Assembly (NCBI GenBank): GCA_026399835.1
Contig: JAPLQE010000015.1
Span: 18,953 to 82,952 of the forward strand
Direction: 5' to 3'
DNA length: 64,000 nt
Source of the DNA: Burkholderiales bacterium
GTDB taxonomy: Bacteria > Pseudomonadota > Gammaproteobacteria > Burkholderiales > Burkholderiaceae_E
Position 1 is the first letter of the stretch. The number at the start of each line of letters is the position of its first letter. Shown in pieces: positions 1 to 9,091 of this stretch. Made by a program: the position numbers and the translations under genes. The notes under the pieces are model-generated. The model was not told the origin of the DNA and did no database searches. It saw only the letters and a program-made list of their open reading frames with translations.

Positions 1-2
1 TC

Positions 3-416
3 AAGGGCTCGGTCGACGCGGCCAACGCGCTGGTGGGCGAGCAGATCGACCTGATCATCGACGGCGTGGGCCTGGGCCTCGCGCGCAACGGCCGCGCGGT
101 CGCGCTCGCCGCCTTCTTCGGCCAGCGTCACCCCGAGCTGCCCGACGTGCCCGCGATCAACGAGACGGGCCTGAAGGTCGAGCTGCCCGCGGGCGGCTGG
201 AGCATCGCGTTCCCGAAGGGCACGCCGCAGCCGATCCTCGCGCAGATGGCGGCGGCGCTGGAGAAGTCGCTCGCCGAGCCGGACACGAAGGACAAGCTGA
301 TCCGGGCGAGCGTCGTCGCGCTGTGGACGCCGCCCGCCGAGTACCGTCGCGGGCTCGAGGGCGCGCGCAGCTACTACGCCGACCTGCTGCAGTCGATCGG
401 CATGAAGGAAGGCTGA
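3..416 (+). CDS. TctC/Bug-family solute-binding receptor, C-terminal part (5' end outside window)
   Basis: The reading frame is open from the left edge to a TGA at 414-416, giving the last 137 residues of a Bug receptor. These are periplasmic proteins of about 325 residues that bind small carboxylates. The family signature of domain 2 is present: a stretch like RHPELPDVPAINETGL, then the SIAFPKGTPQPILAQM segment, matching the complete Bug protein at 3992-5017 (HPELPDVPTLKEQG, GLFAPKGTPADAI). The signal peptide and first domain are not in the window. The stop overlaps the ATG of the following CoA-transferase, so the two are translationally coupled. Ligand unknown. Confidence 0.9.
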   Translation, partial: KGSVDAANALVGEQIDLIIDGVGLGLARNGRAVALAAFFGQRHPELPDVPAINETGLKVELPAGGWSIAFPKGTPQPILAQMAAALEKSLAEPDTKDKLIRASVVALWTPPAEYRRGLEGARSYYADLLQSIGMKEG

Positions 417-1573
417 TGGCGCCTGAATCCCTGCGCCCCCTCGCCGGCGTGCGCGTCGTCGAGTTCTGCCATGTCGCGGCCGGACCGTTCTGCGGGATGC
501 TGCTCGCCGACTTCGGCGCCGAGGTGGTGAAGGTCGAGCCGCCCGACGGCGACGCGATGCGCCAGTGGCCCCCGATCACCGACGGCTTCTCCGAGAACTT
601 CGCGTCGATCAACCGCGGCAAGCGCTCGGTCGCGCTCGACCTGAAGGACCCGGCCGCGCGTGACGCGGCGCGCGCGCTGGTGCTCGAGGCCGACGTGCTG
701 ATCGAGAACAGCCGCCCCGGCGTGATGTCGCGCCTGGGCCTGGGCTGGGACTGGTTCGGCGCGCGCAAGCCCTCGCTCGTCTACTGCTCGATCTCGGCCT
801 TCGGGCAGGACGGCCCGCGCGGCTCGGAGGGCGGCTTCGACCTCACGATCCAGGCGGCCGCGGGCGTCATGAGCGTGACCGGCGAGCCCGACGGCGCACC
901 GGTCAAGGCGGGCGTGCCGCTGGTGGACTTCGGCGCGGGGCTGTATGCGGCCTTCACCATCGCGTCGCTGCTCGCCCGGGTGCGGGCGGGGGGCGCGGGC
1001 GGGCATGTCGACGTGCCGATGTTCGCGACCACCATCGCGATGTCGGCGCTGCAGACCAGCGAGTACTTCGGCACCGGGCGCAACCCGCGCAAGCTGGGCT
1101 CGGCGCATCCGCGCAACGCACCCTACCAGGCGTTCCGCGCGTCGGACGGCTACTTCGCGATCGCCGCCGGCAACAACAAGCTCTGGCAGCAGGTCTGCGA
1201 GATCGCGGGCACGCCCGAGCTGCTGGCCGATCCGCGCTTCACCACGCCGACGCAGCGCGCCGCGCACCAGGACGCGCTGCGCGAGCTGCTCGAGGCGCGC
1301 TTCGCGCACGACACCGCCGCCGCCTGGCTCGCCCGCTTCGCGCCCGCGGGCGTGCCGAGCGCGCCGATCAACGGCTACGCCGAGGCACTCGCCGACCCGC
1401 AGGCCGCCCACCTCGGGCTGGTGCGGCCGATGACGCTGCCCAACGGTGTCGAGACCCGCAGCGTGGGCTGCCCGGTGCGGCTCGACGGGCAGGTGCTGCC
1501 GGTCGACACCCGCCCGCCCGCACTCGGCGAGCACACCGCGGCGGTGCTGGGCGCGCTCGGCGCGATGCGCTGA
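416..1573 (+). CDS. Class III (CaiB/BaiF-type) CoA-transferase
   Basis: This 385-residue cytoplasmic enzyme would move CoA between carboxylic acids. The N-terminus (LRPLAGVRVVEFCHVAAGPF), the DFGAEVVKVEPP segment and the NRGKRSVALDLK segment are typical of the family. Asp171 in VPLVDFGAGLY sits at the place of the catalytic aspartate that carries the acyl intermediate. Start: ATG 416-418 shares its A with the TGA of the Bug gene, which fits the family N-terminus; the longer frame upstream is Arg-rich nonsense. It heads a run of acyl-CoA genes. The acid it activates cannot be deduced; a sulfur-containing acid is one option given the thiol dioxygenase next door. Confidence 0.93.
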   Translation: MAPESLRPLAGVRVVEFCHVAAGPFCGMLLADFGAEVVKVEPPDGDAMRQWPPITDGFSENFASINRGKRSVALDLKDPAARDAARALVLEADVLIENSRPGVMSRLGLGWDWFGARKPSLVYCSISAFGQDGPRGSEGGFDLTIQAAAGVMSVTGEPDGAPVKAGVPLVDFGAGLYAAFTIASLLARVRAGGAGGHVDVPMFATTIAMSALQTSEYFGTGRNPRKLGSAHPRNAPYQAFRASDGYFAIAAGNNKLWQQVCEIAGTPELLADPRFTTPTQRAAHQDALRELLEARFAHDTAAAWLARFAPAGVPSAPINGYAEALADPQAAHLGLVRPMTLPNGVETRSVGCPVRLDGQVLPVDTRPPALGEHTAAVLGALGAMR

Positions 1574-1652
1574 CGCCGCGCGACGCCGAGCCGCCCGAGC
1601 ACCGACCCATCCCCATACCGACCTGCCGACCCCATCCGAGTCGAGGCCCCCC

Positions 1653-2306
1653 ATGACCCCCATGCCCCCCACCGACCGCCACGATCCGATCGACCCGCTG
1701 CGTCCGCTGCGCGAGTTCGTCGTCGGCATGACGCAGCTCGTCGGCCGCACCTCCGACGAGCCCGAGCTGCTCGCCGAGGGACGCGCGCTGCTCGCCACGC
1801 TGCTCGCCGACGACCGCTGGCTGCCCGAGGCCTACTCGAAGGCGGACCCGGGCGTGTACCGCCAGTACCTGCTGCACTGCGACCCGCTGGAGCGCTTCTC
1901 GGTGGTGAGCTTCTGCTGGGGGCCGGGCGCCCGCACGCCGGTGCACGACCACACCGTCTGGGGCCTGGTCGGCGTGCTGCGCGGCGCCGAGGCGTGCCGC
2001 GAATATGCACCCAAATACGCGCCCGAGGGCGCGGCGGTGGTCGACCTCGGCCACGAGCACGTGATGCGCGCGGGCGCGATCGAGGCGGTCTCGCCCACCA
2101 TCGGCGACTGGCATGTGGTGGCCAACGCGATGCCCGACACCACCTCGGTCAGCATCCACGTCTACGGCGCCAACATCGGCGCGGTGCGCCGCCACCGGGT
2201 CGATGCGCAGTCGGGCGCGATCCTCGACTTCATCTCCGGCTACTCGCTGCCCGCGACCCCGAACCTCTGGGACCGCTCGGCCGCGGTCGCCGCCGCCGCG
2301 CGATGA
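1653..2306 (+). CDS. Cysteine/thiol-dioxygenase-like cupin
   Basis: The 217-residue protein resembles the non-heme iron thiol dioxygenases (cysteine or 3-mercaptopropionate dioxygenase type), which add O2 to a thiol to give a sulfinate. The cupin motif TPVHDHTVWGLVGVLRG supplies His98 and His100; His154 in GDWHVVAN completes the expected three-His iron site. The SPTIGDWH stretch is like that found around the third histidine in bacterial members. Start ATG 1653 lies 79 bases after the CoA-transferase. Its last codons overlap the ATG of the next gene (ATGA at 2303-2306). Substrate unproven; the CoA-transferase and hydratases suggest a thiol acid rather than cysteine. Confidence 0.85.
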   Translation: MTPMPPTDRHDPIDPLRPLREFVVGMTQLVGRTSDEPELLAEGRALLATLLADDRWLPEAYSKADPGVYRQYLLHCDPLERFSVVSFCWGPGARTPVHDHTVWGLVGVLRGAEACREYAPKYAPEGAAVVDLGHEHVMRAGAIEAVSPTIGDWHVVANAMPDTTSVSIHVYGANIGAVRRHRVDAQSGAILDFISGYSLPATPNLWDRSAAVAAAAR

Positions 2307-3148
2307 GCACCGACCTGCCGGTGCCGGGCCGCGCCCTGCGTACGGATCGGACCGAGCCTGCGGTGCCCGTCGGCCCCGAGGCGACGCTGCGGATCGCCGA
2401 CGGCATCGCCTGCATCGAGCTCGACCGGCCGGCGCGCGGCAACGCGCTGTCGGCGCTGATGGTGGAGACGCTGCTGGGCGCGCTGCGCGCGGCCTGCGCC
2501 GATCCGTCGGTGCACACGGTGGCCTTCGTCGCCGCGGGCCGGCACTTCTGCACCGGCTTCGACCTCAGCGGCCTCGAGGACCTCACCGAGGGCGAGCTGC
2601 TGCTGCGCTTCGTGCGGGTCGAGACGCTGCTCGACGCCGTCTGGCGCGCGCCGGTGCGCACCGTCGCGATCGCGACCGGGCGCGCCTGGGGCGCGGGCGC
2701 GGACCTCTTCGCCGCCTGCGACCTGCGGATCGCGGCCGCCGACGCGAGCTTCCGGTTCCCGGGCGCGGCCTTCGGCATCGTGCTGGGCACGCGCCGCCTG
2801 GCCGAGCGCATCGGCACCGAGCGCGCGCGCCAGTGGGTCACCACCGGCGCGACGCTCGATGCCGACGCCGCGGCATCGGCCGGACTGGCCAGCCGGGTCG
2901 CGGCGCCCGCCGACGACGGCACGCCCGCCGATGCCTGGCGCGAAGCGCTGGCCGACGGCCCCTCGGTGGACCGCGAGACGCTGGCGGCGATTCGCGCGGC
3001 GAGCCGCCCGGCAGGCGGCCCCGGGGGCGATGCGCTCGCCGACGCCGACCTCGCCGCGCTGGTCCGCTCGGCGGCCCGCCCGGGCCTCAAGGCGAGGATC
3101 CTCGCGTACCGCGAGCGCACCCGCCCGCCGCCCCGACCCGGCGGCTGA
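2303..3148 (+). CDS. Enoyl-CoA hydratase/isomerase family protein (first of two)
   Basis: A 281-residue crotonase-fold protein. The core begins near residue 28 (LRIADGIACIELDRPARGNALS). The two oxyanion-hole regions are visible as GRHFCTGFDLSGL and GRAWGAGADLFAACDLRIA. The usual paired catalytic glutamates are not obvious: the second region reads FPGAAFGIVLGTRRL, where hydratases have a Glu-rich PE...G segment, so this may be an isomerase, hydrolase or other crotonase activity. Start ATG 2303 overlaps the dioxygenase stop. The C-terminus is Pro/Arg-rich (RERTRPPPRPGG). Confidence 0.85.
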   Translation: MSTDLPVPGRALRTDRTEPAVPVGPEATLRIADGIACIELDRPARGNALSALMVETLLGALRAACADPSVHTVAFVAAGRHFCTGFDLSGLEDLTEGELLLRFVRVETLLDAVWRAPVRTVAIATGRAWGAGADLFAACDLRIAAADASFRFPGAAFGIVLGTRRLAERIGTERARQWVTTGATLDADAAASAGLASRVAAPADDGTPADAWREALADGPSVDRETLAAIRAASRPAGGPGGDALADADLAALVRSAARPGLKARILAYRERTRPPPRPGG

Positions 3149-3169
3149 GCCGACGGCTCGGCACGGCGC

Positions 3170-3191
3170 ATCACGATCACGATCACGATCA
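3170..3191. repeat. Short tandem repeat, three ATCACG units plus ATCA
   Basis: Three perfect ATCACG units and a partial fourth lie between the two crotonase genes, 41 bases before the next ATG, followed by further CGATCA/AACGAC-like low-complexity sequence to about 3219. A repeat this close to a start could vary in length between strains. Confidence 0.75.
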
Positions 3192-3231
3192 ACACGATCA
3201 GAACGACAACGACGACAGGGAGCAGCGCAGC

Positions 3232-3975
3232 ATGGAGATGGTCAAGGTCACCCACAACGCCGACGGCACGACGCTGATCGCGATCGACCGCCCGAAGCGC
3301 AAGAACGCGATCTGCGCGGTCACCGCGATCGAGCTGCAGGAGGCCTTCGCCGAGTTCGACCGGATGGACTCGCAGCGCGTGGCGGTCATCACCGGCACCG
3401 GCGACGACGCCTTCTCCTCGGGGGCCGACGTCTCGAACATCCCCGAGCTCTGGCGCTGCATCCCGACGGTGGGCATCACCACCGAGAAGCCGGTGATCGC
3501 CGCGATCGGCGGCTGGTGCGTGGGCGGGGCGCTGGTGCTGGCGATGATGTGCGACCTGCTGGTGGCCGCCGACAACGCGAAGTTCTCCTACCCCGAGGCC
3601 AAGCTCGGATTCACCGGCGGCCTGATCTCGGCGCTGCCCTCGCGCATCCCGCACAAGATCGCGATGGAGCTGATCATGCTGTGCAACACCATCGACGCGA
3701 AGCGCGCCTACGAGGTGGGCTTCGCCAACCGCGTGGTGCCGACCGGCACGCAGGTCGAGGCGGCGATGGAGATGGCGCGCGAGATCGCGACCTTCGCACC
3801 GCTGGTGCTCAAGACGATCAAGCGCTTCGTCGTCGAAGGCGTGATGCCGCAGGGCCCGTCCGAGCGGATGGCCAAGGCCGCGCGCGACCTGGCCGCCGTG
3901 CGCGAGAGCGACGACGGCCGCGAAGGCCAGCGCGCCTTCCTCGAGAAGCGCGCGCCGAAGTGGACCGGTCATTGA
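3232..3975 (+). CDS. Enoyl-CoA hydratase family protein (second of two)
   Basis: A 247-residue crotonase-fold protein, near the usual family length. It shows the IAIDRPKRKNAI start of the fold, the first oxyanion segment DDAFSSGADVSNI, and the second GGWCVGGALVLAMMCDLLVAADNAKFSYPEAKLG. The SYPEAKLG stretch has a Glu at the position of the second hydratase glutamate, so hydratase activity is plausible. The loop after the first segment is short. The start ATG at 3232 follows GGGAGCAGCGCAGC, an acceptable ribosome site. The next gene begins 17 bases after its stop. Confidence 0.9.
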   Translation: MEMVKVTHNADGTTLIAIDRPKRKNAICAVTAIELQEAFAEFDRMDSQRVAVITGTGDDAFSSGADVSNIPELWRCIPTVGITTEKPVIAAIGGWCVGGALVLAMMCDLLVAADNAKFSYPEAKLGFTGGLISALPSRIPHKIAMELIMLCNTIDAKRAYEVGFANRVVPTGTQVEAAMEMAREIATFAPLVLKTIKRFVVEGVMPQGPSERMAKAARDLAAVRESDDGREGQRAFLEKRAPKWTGH

Positions 3976-3991
3976 GCGAGGACACCCTGTC

Positions 3992-5017
3992 ATGAGCCAC
4001 GATCCGACCCGCCGCTCGCTGCTGGCCGCTGCCGCCGCCGCATCGACCTCGGCCACGCTGTCTTCGGTCGGCGCCGCTGCCGGCCTCGCCTCGCTCGCCG
4101 CCGTCGCCCCCGCCGCCCGCGCCCAGGCCCGCTGGCCCGAGCGCCCGCTGAAGCTGATCGTCCCCTATCCGCCCGGCGGCAACGCCGACGCGATCGGCCG
4201 CTGGGCCGCCGAACGGCTGTCCACGGGTCTCGGCCAGCAGGTGGTCGTCGAGAACCGCGCCGGCGCCGGTGCCTCGATCGGCGCGCAGGCCGCAGCCCGC
4301 TCGGCCCCCGACGGCTACACGCTGCTGCTCGCGCCCACCGCGGTGATGTCGATCACCCAGCACCTGCGGAAGGTCCCCTACGATCCGGACGCCGACTTCG
4401 CGCCGATCTGCTGCATCTCGAACAGCTACGGCCTGGTGGCCGCGCGACGCGACCTGCCGGCCTCGACCTTCGCCGAGTTCATCCCGATCGCCAAGGCCGC
4501 ACCCGGCAAGTTCACCTTCGGCTCGGTCGGCCTGGGCACCGCCACGCACCTGACCGGCGAGATCGCGGCACTTCGCGGCGGCATCAAGCTGCTGCACGTG
4601 CCGTACAAGGGCTCGGCCGAGTCGCTGACGGATCTCGTGGCCGGCCGCATCGACCTGATCTTCGATCCGGTCGCGCTGCAGCAGGTCAAGGCCGGGACTG
4701 TGAAGGCGCTGGCCGCCACCTCGTCGGTGCGCCATCCCGAGCTGCCCGACGTGCCCACCCTCAAGGAACAGGGCATCGAGATGCCGGACAGCGGCTGGTT
4801 CGGACTGTTCGCGCCGAAGGGCACGCCCGCCGATGCGATCGCGCGGATGGCCGGCGAGATCGAACGCGCGCTCGCCGCACCCGGCACCCGCGAGACGCTG
4901 GTGAAGTTCGGCCAGCACCCCCAGTACATCGCCCCCGAGGCGTTCGCCGCGCGCGTCAAGGCCGACAGCGCGATGTTCCGCGACCTGATCGCCCAGGCCG
5001 GCATCAAGCTCGACTGA
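3992..5017 (+). CDS. TctC/Bug-family tricarboxylate-type solute receptor
   Basis: A complete 341-residue periplasmic receptor. The N-terminus has a TRRS motif followed by a long Ala-rich hydrophobic stretch ending at ARAQA (about residue 44), a signal peptide that may be Tat-type. The mature protein begins with the Bug hallmark WPERPLKLIVPYPPGGNADAIGR, then VVENRAGAGASIGAQAAARSAPDGYTLL. The HVPYKGSAESLTDLVAGRIDLIFD segment and the C-terminal HPELPDVPTLKEQG/FAPKGTP block are family-typical. No TctA/TctB membrane genes are nearby, which is common for orphan Bug receptors in Burkholderiales. The ligand is probably a carboxylate used by the surrounding enzymes. Confidence 0.93.
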   Translation: MSHDPTRRSLLAAAAAASTSATLSSVGAAAGLASLAAVAPAARAQARWPERPLKLIVPYPPGGNADAIGRWAAERLSTGLGQQVVVENRAGAGASIGAQAAARSAPDGYTLLLAPTAVMSITQHLRKVPYDPDADFAPICCISNSYGLVAARRDLPASTFAEFIPIAKAAPGKFTFGSVGLGTATHLTGEIAALRGGIKLLHVPYKGSAESLTDLVAGRIDLIFDPVALQQVKAGTVKALAATSSVRHPELPDVPTLKEQGIEMPDSGWFGLFAPKGTPADAIARMAGEIERALAAPGTRETLVKFGQHPQYIAPEAFAARVKADSAMFRDLIAQAGIKLD

Positions 5018-5037
5018 CGGGCACCGAGGAGACGACC

Positions 5038-5823
5038 TTGAACGACCGATCCCCAGCGATCCACGTGCAGCGCTCCGTGCGCGAGCGCGTCGGCGAGGCC
5101 GAGTGGCAGGCGCGCGTCGACCTCGCCGCCTGCTACCGGCTGGTGGCCGACCTGGGCCTCACCGAGATGATCGCCAACCACATCTCGGTGCGCGTGCCCG
5201 GCCACGACGACCAGTTCCTGCTGAATCCGTACGGCCTGCTCTACGAGCAGATGACCGCGTCCAGCATGATCAAGGTCGACCACAACGGCCGCGTGCTGCT
5301 CGACGAGACCGGCCTGGGCGTGAACCGAGCCGGCTGGGTGATCCACGACTGCGTGCACCGCGCACGGCCCGACGTGCATGCGATCGCGCACACGCATTCG
5401 CTCGCCGGCATGGCGGTGTCCGCGATGACCTGCGGGCTGCTGCCGCTCGCGCAGAGCTCGATGCGCTTCGTCGACGTCGCTTACCACGACTACGAGGGGC
5501 TGGCGCTGCGCACCGAGGAGCAGGCGCGCCTGGTCGCCTCGCTCGGCGAGCGCGAGGTGATGATCCTGCGCAACCACGGGCTGCTCGCCTGCGCGTCGTC
5601 GATCCCGCAGGTCTTCAACAACCTGTGGCGGCTCGAGCGGGCCTGCGAGCTGCAGGTCATGGCGCTGTCGTGCAACACCGAGCTGCGCATGCCCGAGCCC
5701 GAGGCGGTGCGCTACACCAACGAGCAGTTCCGCGCCGGCATCCAGAAGATGCCGCTCGGCATGCGCGAGTGGCCGGCGCTGCTGCGCAAGCTCGACCGCA
5801 TGGACCCGTCGTTCCGCGACTGA
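5038..5823 (+). CDS. Class II aldolase/adducin-family protein
   Basis: A 261-residue protein with the class II aldolase fold, a zinc-dependent group including fuculose-phosphate aldolase and ribulose-phosphate epimerase. Candidate metal ligands are the two His of AIAHTHS (about residues 119-121) and the His of RNHGLLA (about 180). The N-terminal LAACYRLVADLGLTEMIANHISVRVP is typical of the family. The start is taken as TTG 5038, the only start codon in register with a ribosome site (GAGGAGAC at 5026-5033). Many such proteins in Bug/CoA-transferase clusters have no known substrate, and a carbon-carbon lyase role is only a possibility here. Confidence 0.9.
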   Translation: MNDRSPAIHVQRSVRERVGEAEWQARVDLAACYRLVADLGLTEMIANHISVRVPGHDDQFLLNPYGLLYEQMTASSMIKVDHNGRVLLDETGLGVNRAGWVIHDCVHRARPDVHAIAHTHSLAGMAVSAMTCGLLPLAQSSMRFVDVAYHDYEGLALRTEEQARLVASLGEREVMILRNHGLLACASSIPQVFNNLWRLERACELQVMALSCNTELRMPEPEAVRYTNEQFRAGIQKMPLGMREWPALLRKLDRMDPSFRD

Positions 5824-5879
5824 CGCCCGACACCTTCCCACGGGCCGCCCCGCGCGGCCCCACCCGAGACCCCCGCCCC

Positions 5880-7079
5880 ATGACCGATCCGAAAGCCTTC
5901 GCCGGCATCCGCGTGCTCGACTTCACCCACGTGCTCGCGGGCCCGTACGCCACCTCGCAGATCGCGATGCAGGGCGCCGACGTCATCAAGATCGAGCCGC
6001 GCACCGGCGACGGCATGCGGCTGACCCCGGTCTCGCGCGAGTGGTCCGAGCGCGGCCTGGGCCCGGCCTGGATGGCGGTCAACGCGAACAAGCGCAGCCT
6101 CACGCTCGACCTCGCGAAGGACGAGGCCAAGCGCATCGTGCATCGGCTCGCCGAAGGCGCGGACGTCGTCGTCTCCAACTTCCGCCCGGGCGTGATGGAC
6201 AAGCTCGGCATCGGCTGGGAGGCGCTGTCGGCGATCAACCCGAAGCTGATCTACGTCGAGATGTCGGGCTTCGGCTCGACCGGCCCGGAGCGCCGCACCG
6301 CGAGCTTCGACGGCAAGATCCAGGCGATGTCGGGGCTGATGACGCTGACCGGCGAGACGGTGAACGGTCCGATGCGCGCCGGCTTCGCCGCGGCCGACGT
6401 CGCCACCGGCATCACCGGCGCGTTCGCGATCGCCACCGCCCTCTTCCAGCGTACCCACACCGGTCGCGGCCAGTTCGTCGACGTCGCGATGCTCGACTCG
6501 ATGATGGGCTTCCTCAACGGCCAGATCGCCGAGTGGCTGAACACCGGGTACAGGCATCCGCAGTACGGCAACCGCTCGGTGAGCATGAAGCCCACCGCCG
6601 ACCGCTTCCGCTGCGGCGAGGGCTTCATCGTGCTCGCGGTGCTGACCGAGCCGCAGTTCCAGCGCCTGCTGACCACGCTCGGCCGTGCCGATGCGCTCGC
6701 CGACCCGCGCTTCGCCGACTGGTTCACGCGGATGGAGCACGACGTCGCGCTGCGCGAGGTGATCGAGGGCGCGTTCGCCGACGGCACGCCCGAGCAGTGG
6801 GTGGCGCGCCTGACCGAGGCCGACGTGCCGTGCGCGCGCGTCACCTCGCTGCCCGAGATCGTCACCCATCCGCAGCTCGCGCACCGCGGCTACCTGCAGC
6901 AGGCCGAGACGCCCTACGGGCCGGTCACGCTCGCCGGGCCGGCGTTCCGCTTCCAGCACGGCAACGGGGGGATCGACCGGCCGCTGGCCACGCTCGGCAT
7001 GCACACCGAGGAAGTGCTGACCGAGCTCGGCTACGATGCGGCGGCGATCACGGCGCTGCGCGAGGCCGAGGTGATCTGA
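5880..7079 (+). CDS. Class III (CaiB/BaiF-type) CoA-transferase, second copy
   Basis: A 399-residue enzyme of the formyl-CoA transferase/CaiB family. It has [30 protein letters not shown] at the N-terminus, [14 protein letters not shown], and Asp173 in [10 protein letters not shown] at the catalytic aspartate position. The C-terminal [19 protein letters not shown] is also family-typical. ATG 5880 follows the aldolase-like gene by 56 bases. It is clearly different in sequence from the CoA-transferase at 416-1573, so the cluster probably handles two acids or a donor/acceptor pair rather than carrying a recent duplication. Confidence 0.93.
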   Translation: MTDPKAFAGIRVLDFTHVLAGPYATSQIAMQGADVIKIEPRTGDGMRLTPVSREWSERGLGPAWMAVNANKRSLTLDLAKDEAKRIVHRLAEGADVVVSNFRPGVMDKLGIGWEALSAINPKLIYVEMSGFGSTGPERRTASFDGKIQAMSGLMTLTGETVNGPMRAGFAAADVATGITGAFAIATALFQRTHTGRGQFVDVAMLDSMMGFLNGQIAEWLNTGYRHPQYGNRSVSMKPTADRFRCGEGFIVLAVLTEPQFQRLLTTLGRADALADPRFADWFTRMEHDVALREVIEGAFADGTPEQWVARLTEADVPCARVTSLPEIVTHPQLAHRGYLQQAETPYGPVTLAGPAFRFQHGNGGIDRPLATLGMHTEEVLTELGYDAAAITALREAEVI

Positions 7080-7149
7080 GCGGAGCGCACCGGCGTGCGC
7101 GGCGCACAATGACGAGACGCGGGCCGACCACGGCCCCGCAGGAGACACC

Positions 7150-8212
7150 GTGAGCCCCCCGTACGAAGACCTGTCCCTCTACATCGACGGCGAGTTCGTC
7201 CGCGGCGGCGGCCGCCGCGAGCAGGACGTGTTCGACCCGGCCACGGGCGGGCTGATCGGCCGCCTGCCGCATGCCACGCCCGCCGACCTCGACCGTGCGC
7301 TGGCCGCCGCGCAGCGCGCCTTCGAGACCTGGAAGACGGTGTCGCCGCTCGAGCGCAGCCGCATCCTGCGGCGCGTCGGCGAGCTCACCCGCGAGCGCAC
7401 CCAGGCCATCGCGCGCAACATCACGCTCGACCAGGGCAAGCCGCTCGCCGAGGCGGTGAGCGAGCTCACGCGCTGCGCCGACCACTGCGACTGGCATGCC
7501 GAGGAATGCCGGCGCATCTACGGCCGCGTGATCCCGGCGCGCCTGCCGAACGTGCGCCAGTTCGTGCTGCGCGAGCCGATCGGCGTGTGCGCCGCCTTCA
7601 CGCCGTGGAACTTCCCGTACAACCAGGCGATCCGCAAGATCGCCGCGGCGATCGGCGCCGGCTGCACCATCGTGCTTAAGGGCCCCGAGGACACGCCGAG
7701 CGCGGTCGTCGCGATCGCGCGCATGTTCCACGACGCGGGCCTGCCGCCGGGCGTGCTCAACGTCGTGTGGGGCGTGCCCGCCGAGGTCTCGAAGCACCTG
7801 ATCGAGTCGCCGATCGTGCGCAAGGTGTCGTTCACCGGCTCGGCCCGCTCGCGCACGAGCGCCGGCTGCCTGCCATGGCCGAGATGGTCGAGGACGCGAC
7901 CGGGCGCGGTGCGCGCATCGAGACGGGCGGCGCCCGGATCGGAGACCGGGGCTACTTCTGGGCACCGACCGTGCTCACCAACCGAACGCGCTGCCCTACG
8001 GCCTGTCCTCGTATGCGTTCACGAATTCGTCGAAGCACGCGCTGAAGATCCAGAACGGCATCCAGGCGGGCCTGGTGAACATCAACCACTTCGGCCAGGG
8101 GCTGCCCGAGACGCCGTTCGGCGGCATCAAGGACAGCGGCATCGGCAGCGAGGGCGGCACCGAGACCTTCGACGGCTACCTGGTGACGAAGTTCGTCACC
8201 CAGATGGACTGA
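7150..8212 (+). pseudogene. NAD(P)-aldehyde dehydrogenase with two internal deletions
   Basis: The gene starts with GTG 7150 behind AGGAG. The first 231 codons are a normal aldehyde dehydrogenase N-terminus, including the cofactor-binding [14 protein letters not shown] and VSFTGS. At about 7842 the text jumps directly to GPLAHERRL in another frame and runs to FWAPTVLTN. At about 7983 it jumps again, in a third frame, to [13 protein letters not shown] and ends normally with GGIKDSGIG...VTKFVTQMD and TGA 8210-8212. The first gap removes the ELGG glutamate and the catalytic GQ.C cysteine segment (roughly 90-100 codons by family comparison). The second removes about 30. No active enzyme can be made from this copy. 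Either real decay or an assembly fault. Confidence 0.88.
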
Positions 8213-8258
8213 ACCGATGCGCGCGCGGACCGCGCCGCATGCCGCCTCTGCCGACGTG

Positions 8259-8948
8259 TCAGTCGAGGTAGGGGGCGAGGTAGCGCTCGAGCGCGACCGC
8301 ACCCTCGCGCGTCATCGGGCGCCGCTGAGCAGGCTCGAGGGTCGCGCGGTCGAGCAGGCCGATCATCATCGCGAGCAGCGTGGTGGCGACCAGGTCGGCG
8401 CGGTGCACGGTCATCTTCGGCACGCGGCTGCGCATGCCGGCGCCGAGACGCTCGCGCATGCGCTCGAAGCCCGCCCGCTCGATCACCCACAGCTGCGGCG
8501 CCGAGTGCAGCGCGCGGCGCAGGCCCTTCACCCCGGTGCGGCGCACGCGCAGGTCGAGCAGCTTGTCGGTGATCGCGCGCAGGTCGCGGCGCCAGTCGGC
8601 CGAGGTGGCGAAGGCGCTGAGCATCGGGCCGACCTTCTCGTAGCGCTCGGTCTCGATCGACATCGCGAGCGCCTCGATGAGCGCGTACTTGTCGGGGAAG
8701 TAGCGGTAGAGCGTCGCGATGTTGACCTCTGCGCGCTCGGCGACCGCCGTGGTGGTCAGCGCGTCGAAGCCGGCGTCGTCGAGCAGCTCGCCGGTGGCCC
8801 GCAGGATGCGGTTGACCGCCGCGCGCGCGCGCTGCTGGCGCGGCACGGTGCGCATCCGTGCCCCCGCGAGCTGCGGATCGGGGTCCGCGGCAGGGACTGG
8901 AGGCGAGGAGAACGGGCCCGGTGCGGGCGGCTTGCCGATGGTTCGCAT
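8259..8948 (-). CDS. TetR-family transcriptional regulator
   Basis: A 229-residue regulator with the N-terminal TetR helix-turn-helix: [48 protein letters not shown] (about residues 44-91). The ligand domain behind it cannot be assigned. ATG 8948 is chosen because a good -10 box lies 21-26 bases upstream on this strand; ATG 8855, closer to the DNA-binding domain, is an alternative. It is transcribed away from the aminotransferase at 9092 and shares a 143-base gap with it, the usual layout for a repressor of the neighbouring catabolic genes. Confidence 0.92.
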   Translation of the reverse strand: MRTIGKPPAPGPFSSPPVPAADPDPQLAGARMRTVPRQQRARAAVNRILRATGELLDDAGFDALTTTAVAERAEVNIATLYRYFPDKYALIEALAMSIETERYEKVGPMLSAFATSADWRRDLRAITDKLLDLRVRRTGVKGLRRALHSAPQLWVIERAGFERMRERLGAGMRSRVPKMTVHRADLVATTLLAMMIGLLDRATLEPAQRRPMTREGAVALERYLAPYLD

Positions 8949-8968
8949 GGCCTTTCGAGAACACCCCG

Positions 8969-8974
8969 ATTCTA
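8969..8974 (-). promoter_or_regulatory. Putative -10 box of the TetR gene
   Basis: On the minus strand this reads TAGAAT, one base from the consensus. It lies 20 bases upstream of ATG 8948, giving a leader of roughly 13 bases. No clear -35 box is seen. The same GATAGAATCGG block recurs at 32246-32254 upstream of another minus-strand operon. Confidence 0.45.
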
Positions 8975-9091
8975 TCAGCCCGGTGGCCCGCGCACCGGAC
9001 CCGTCCGTCGCGATCATTGGCATCGCGGCCCCACGACCCCTCGTGCACCGGCCCGCGCGGCCGCTGCACGGCCACCGACCGGAGCGAACCG

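Noticed and set aside
374..1798. Long minus-strand ORF antisense to the first CoA-transferase (and many similar ones, e.g. 2230-4056 and 21577-23163 on minus)
   Set aside because: Arg/Ala/His-rich translations without motifs, produced by the high G+C of the opposite strand; the sense genes have clear families.
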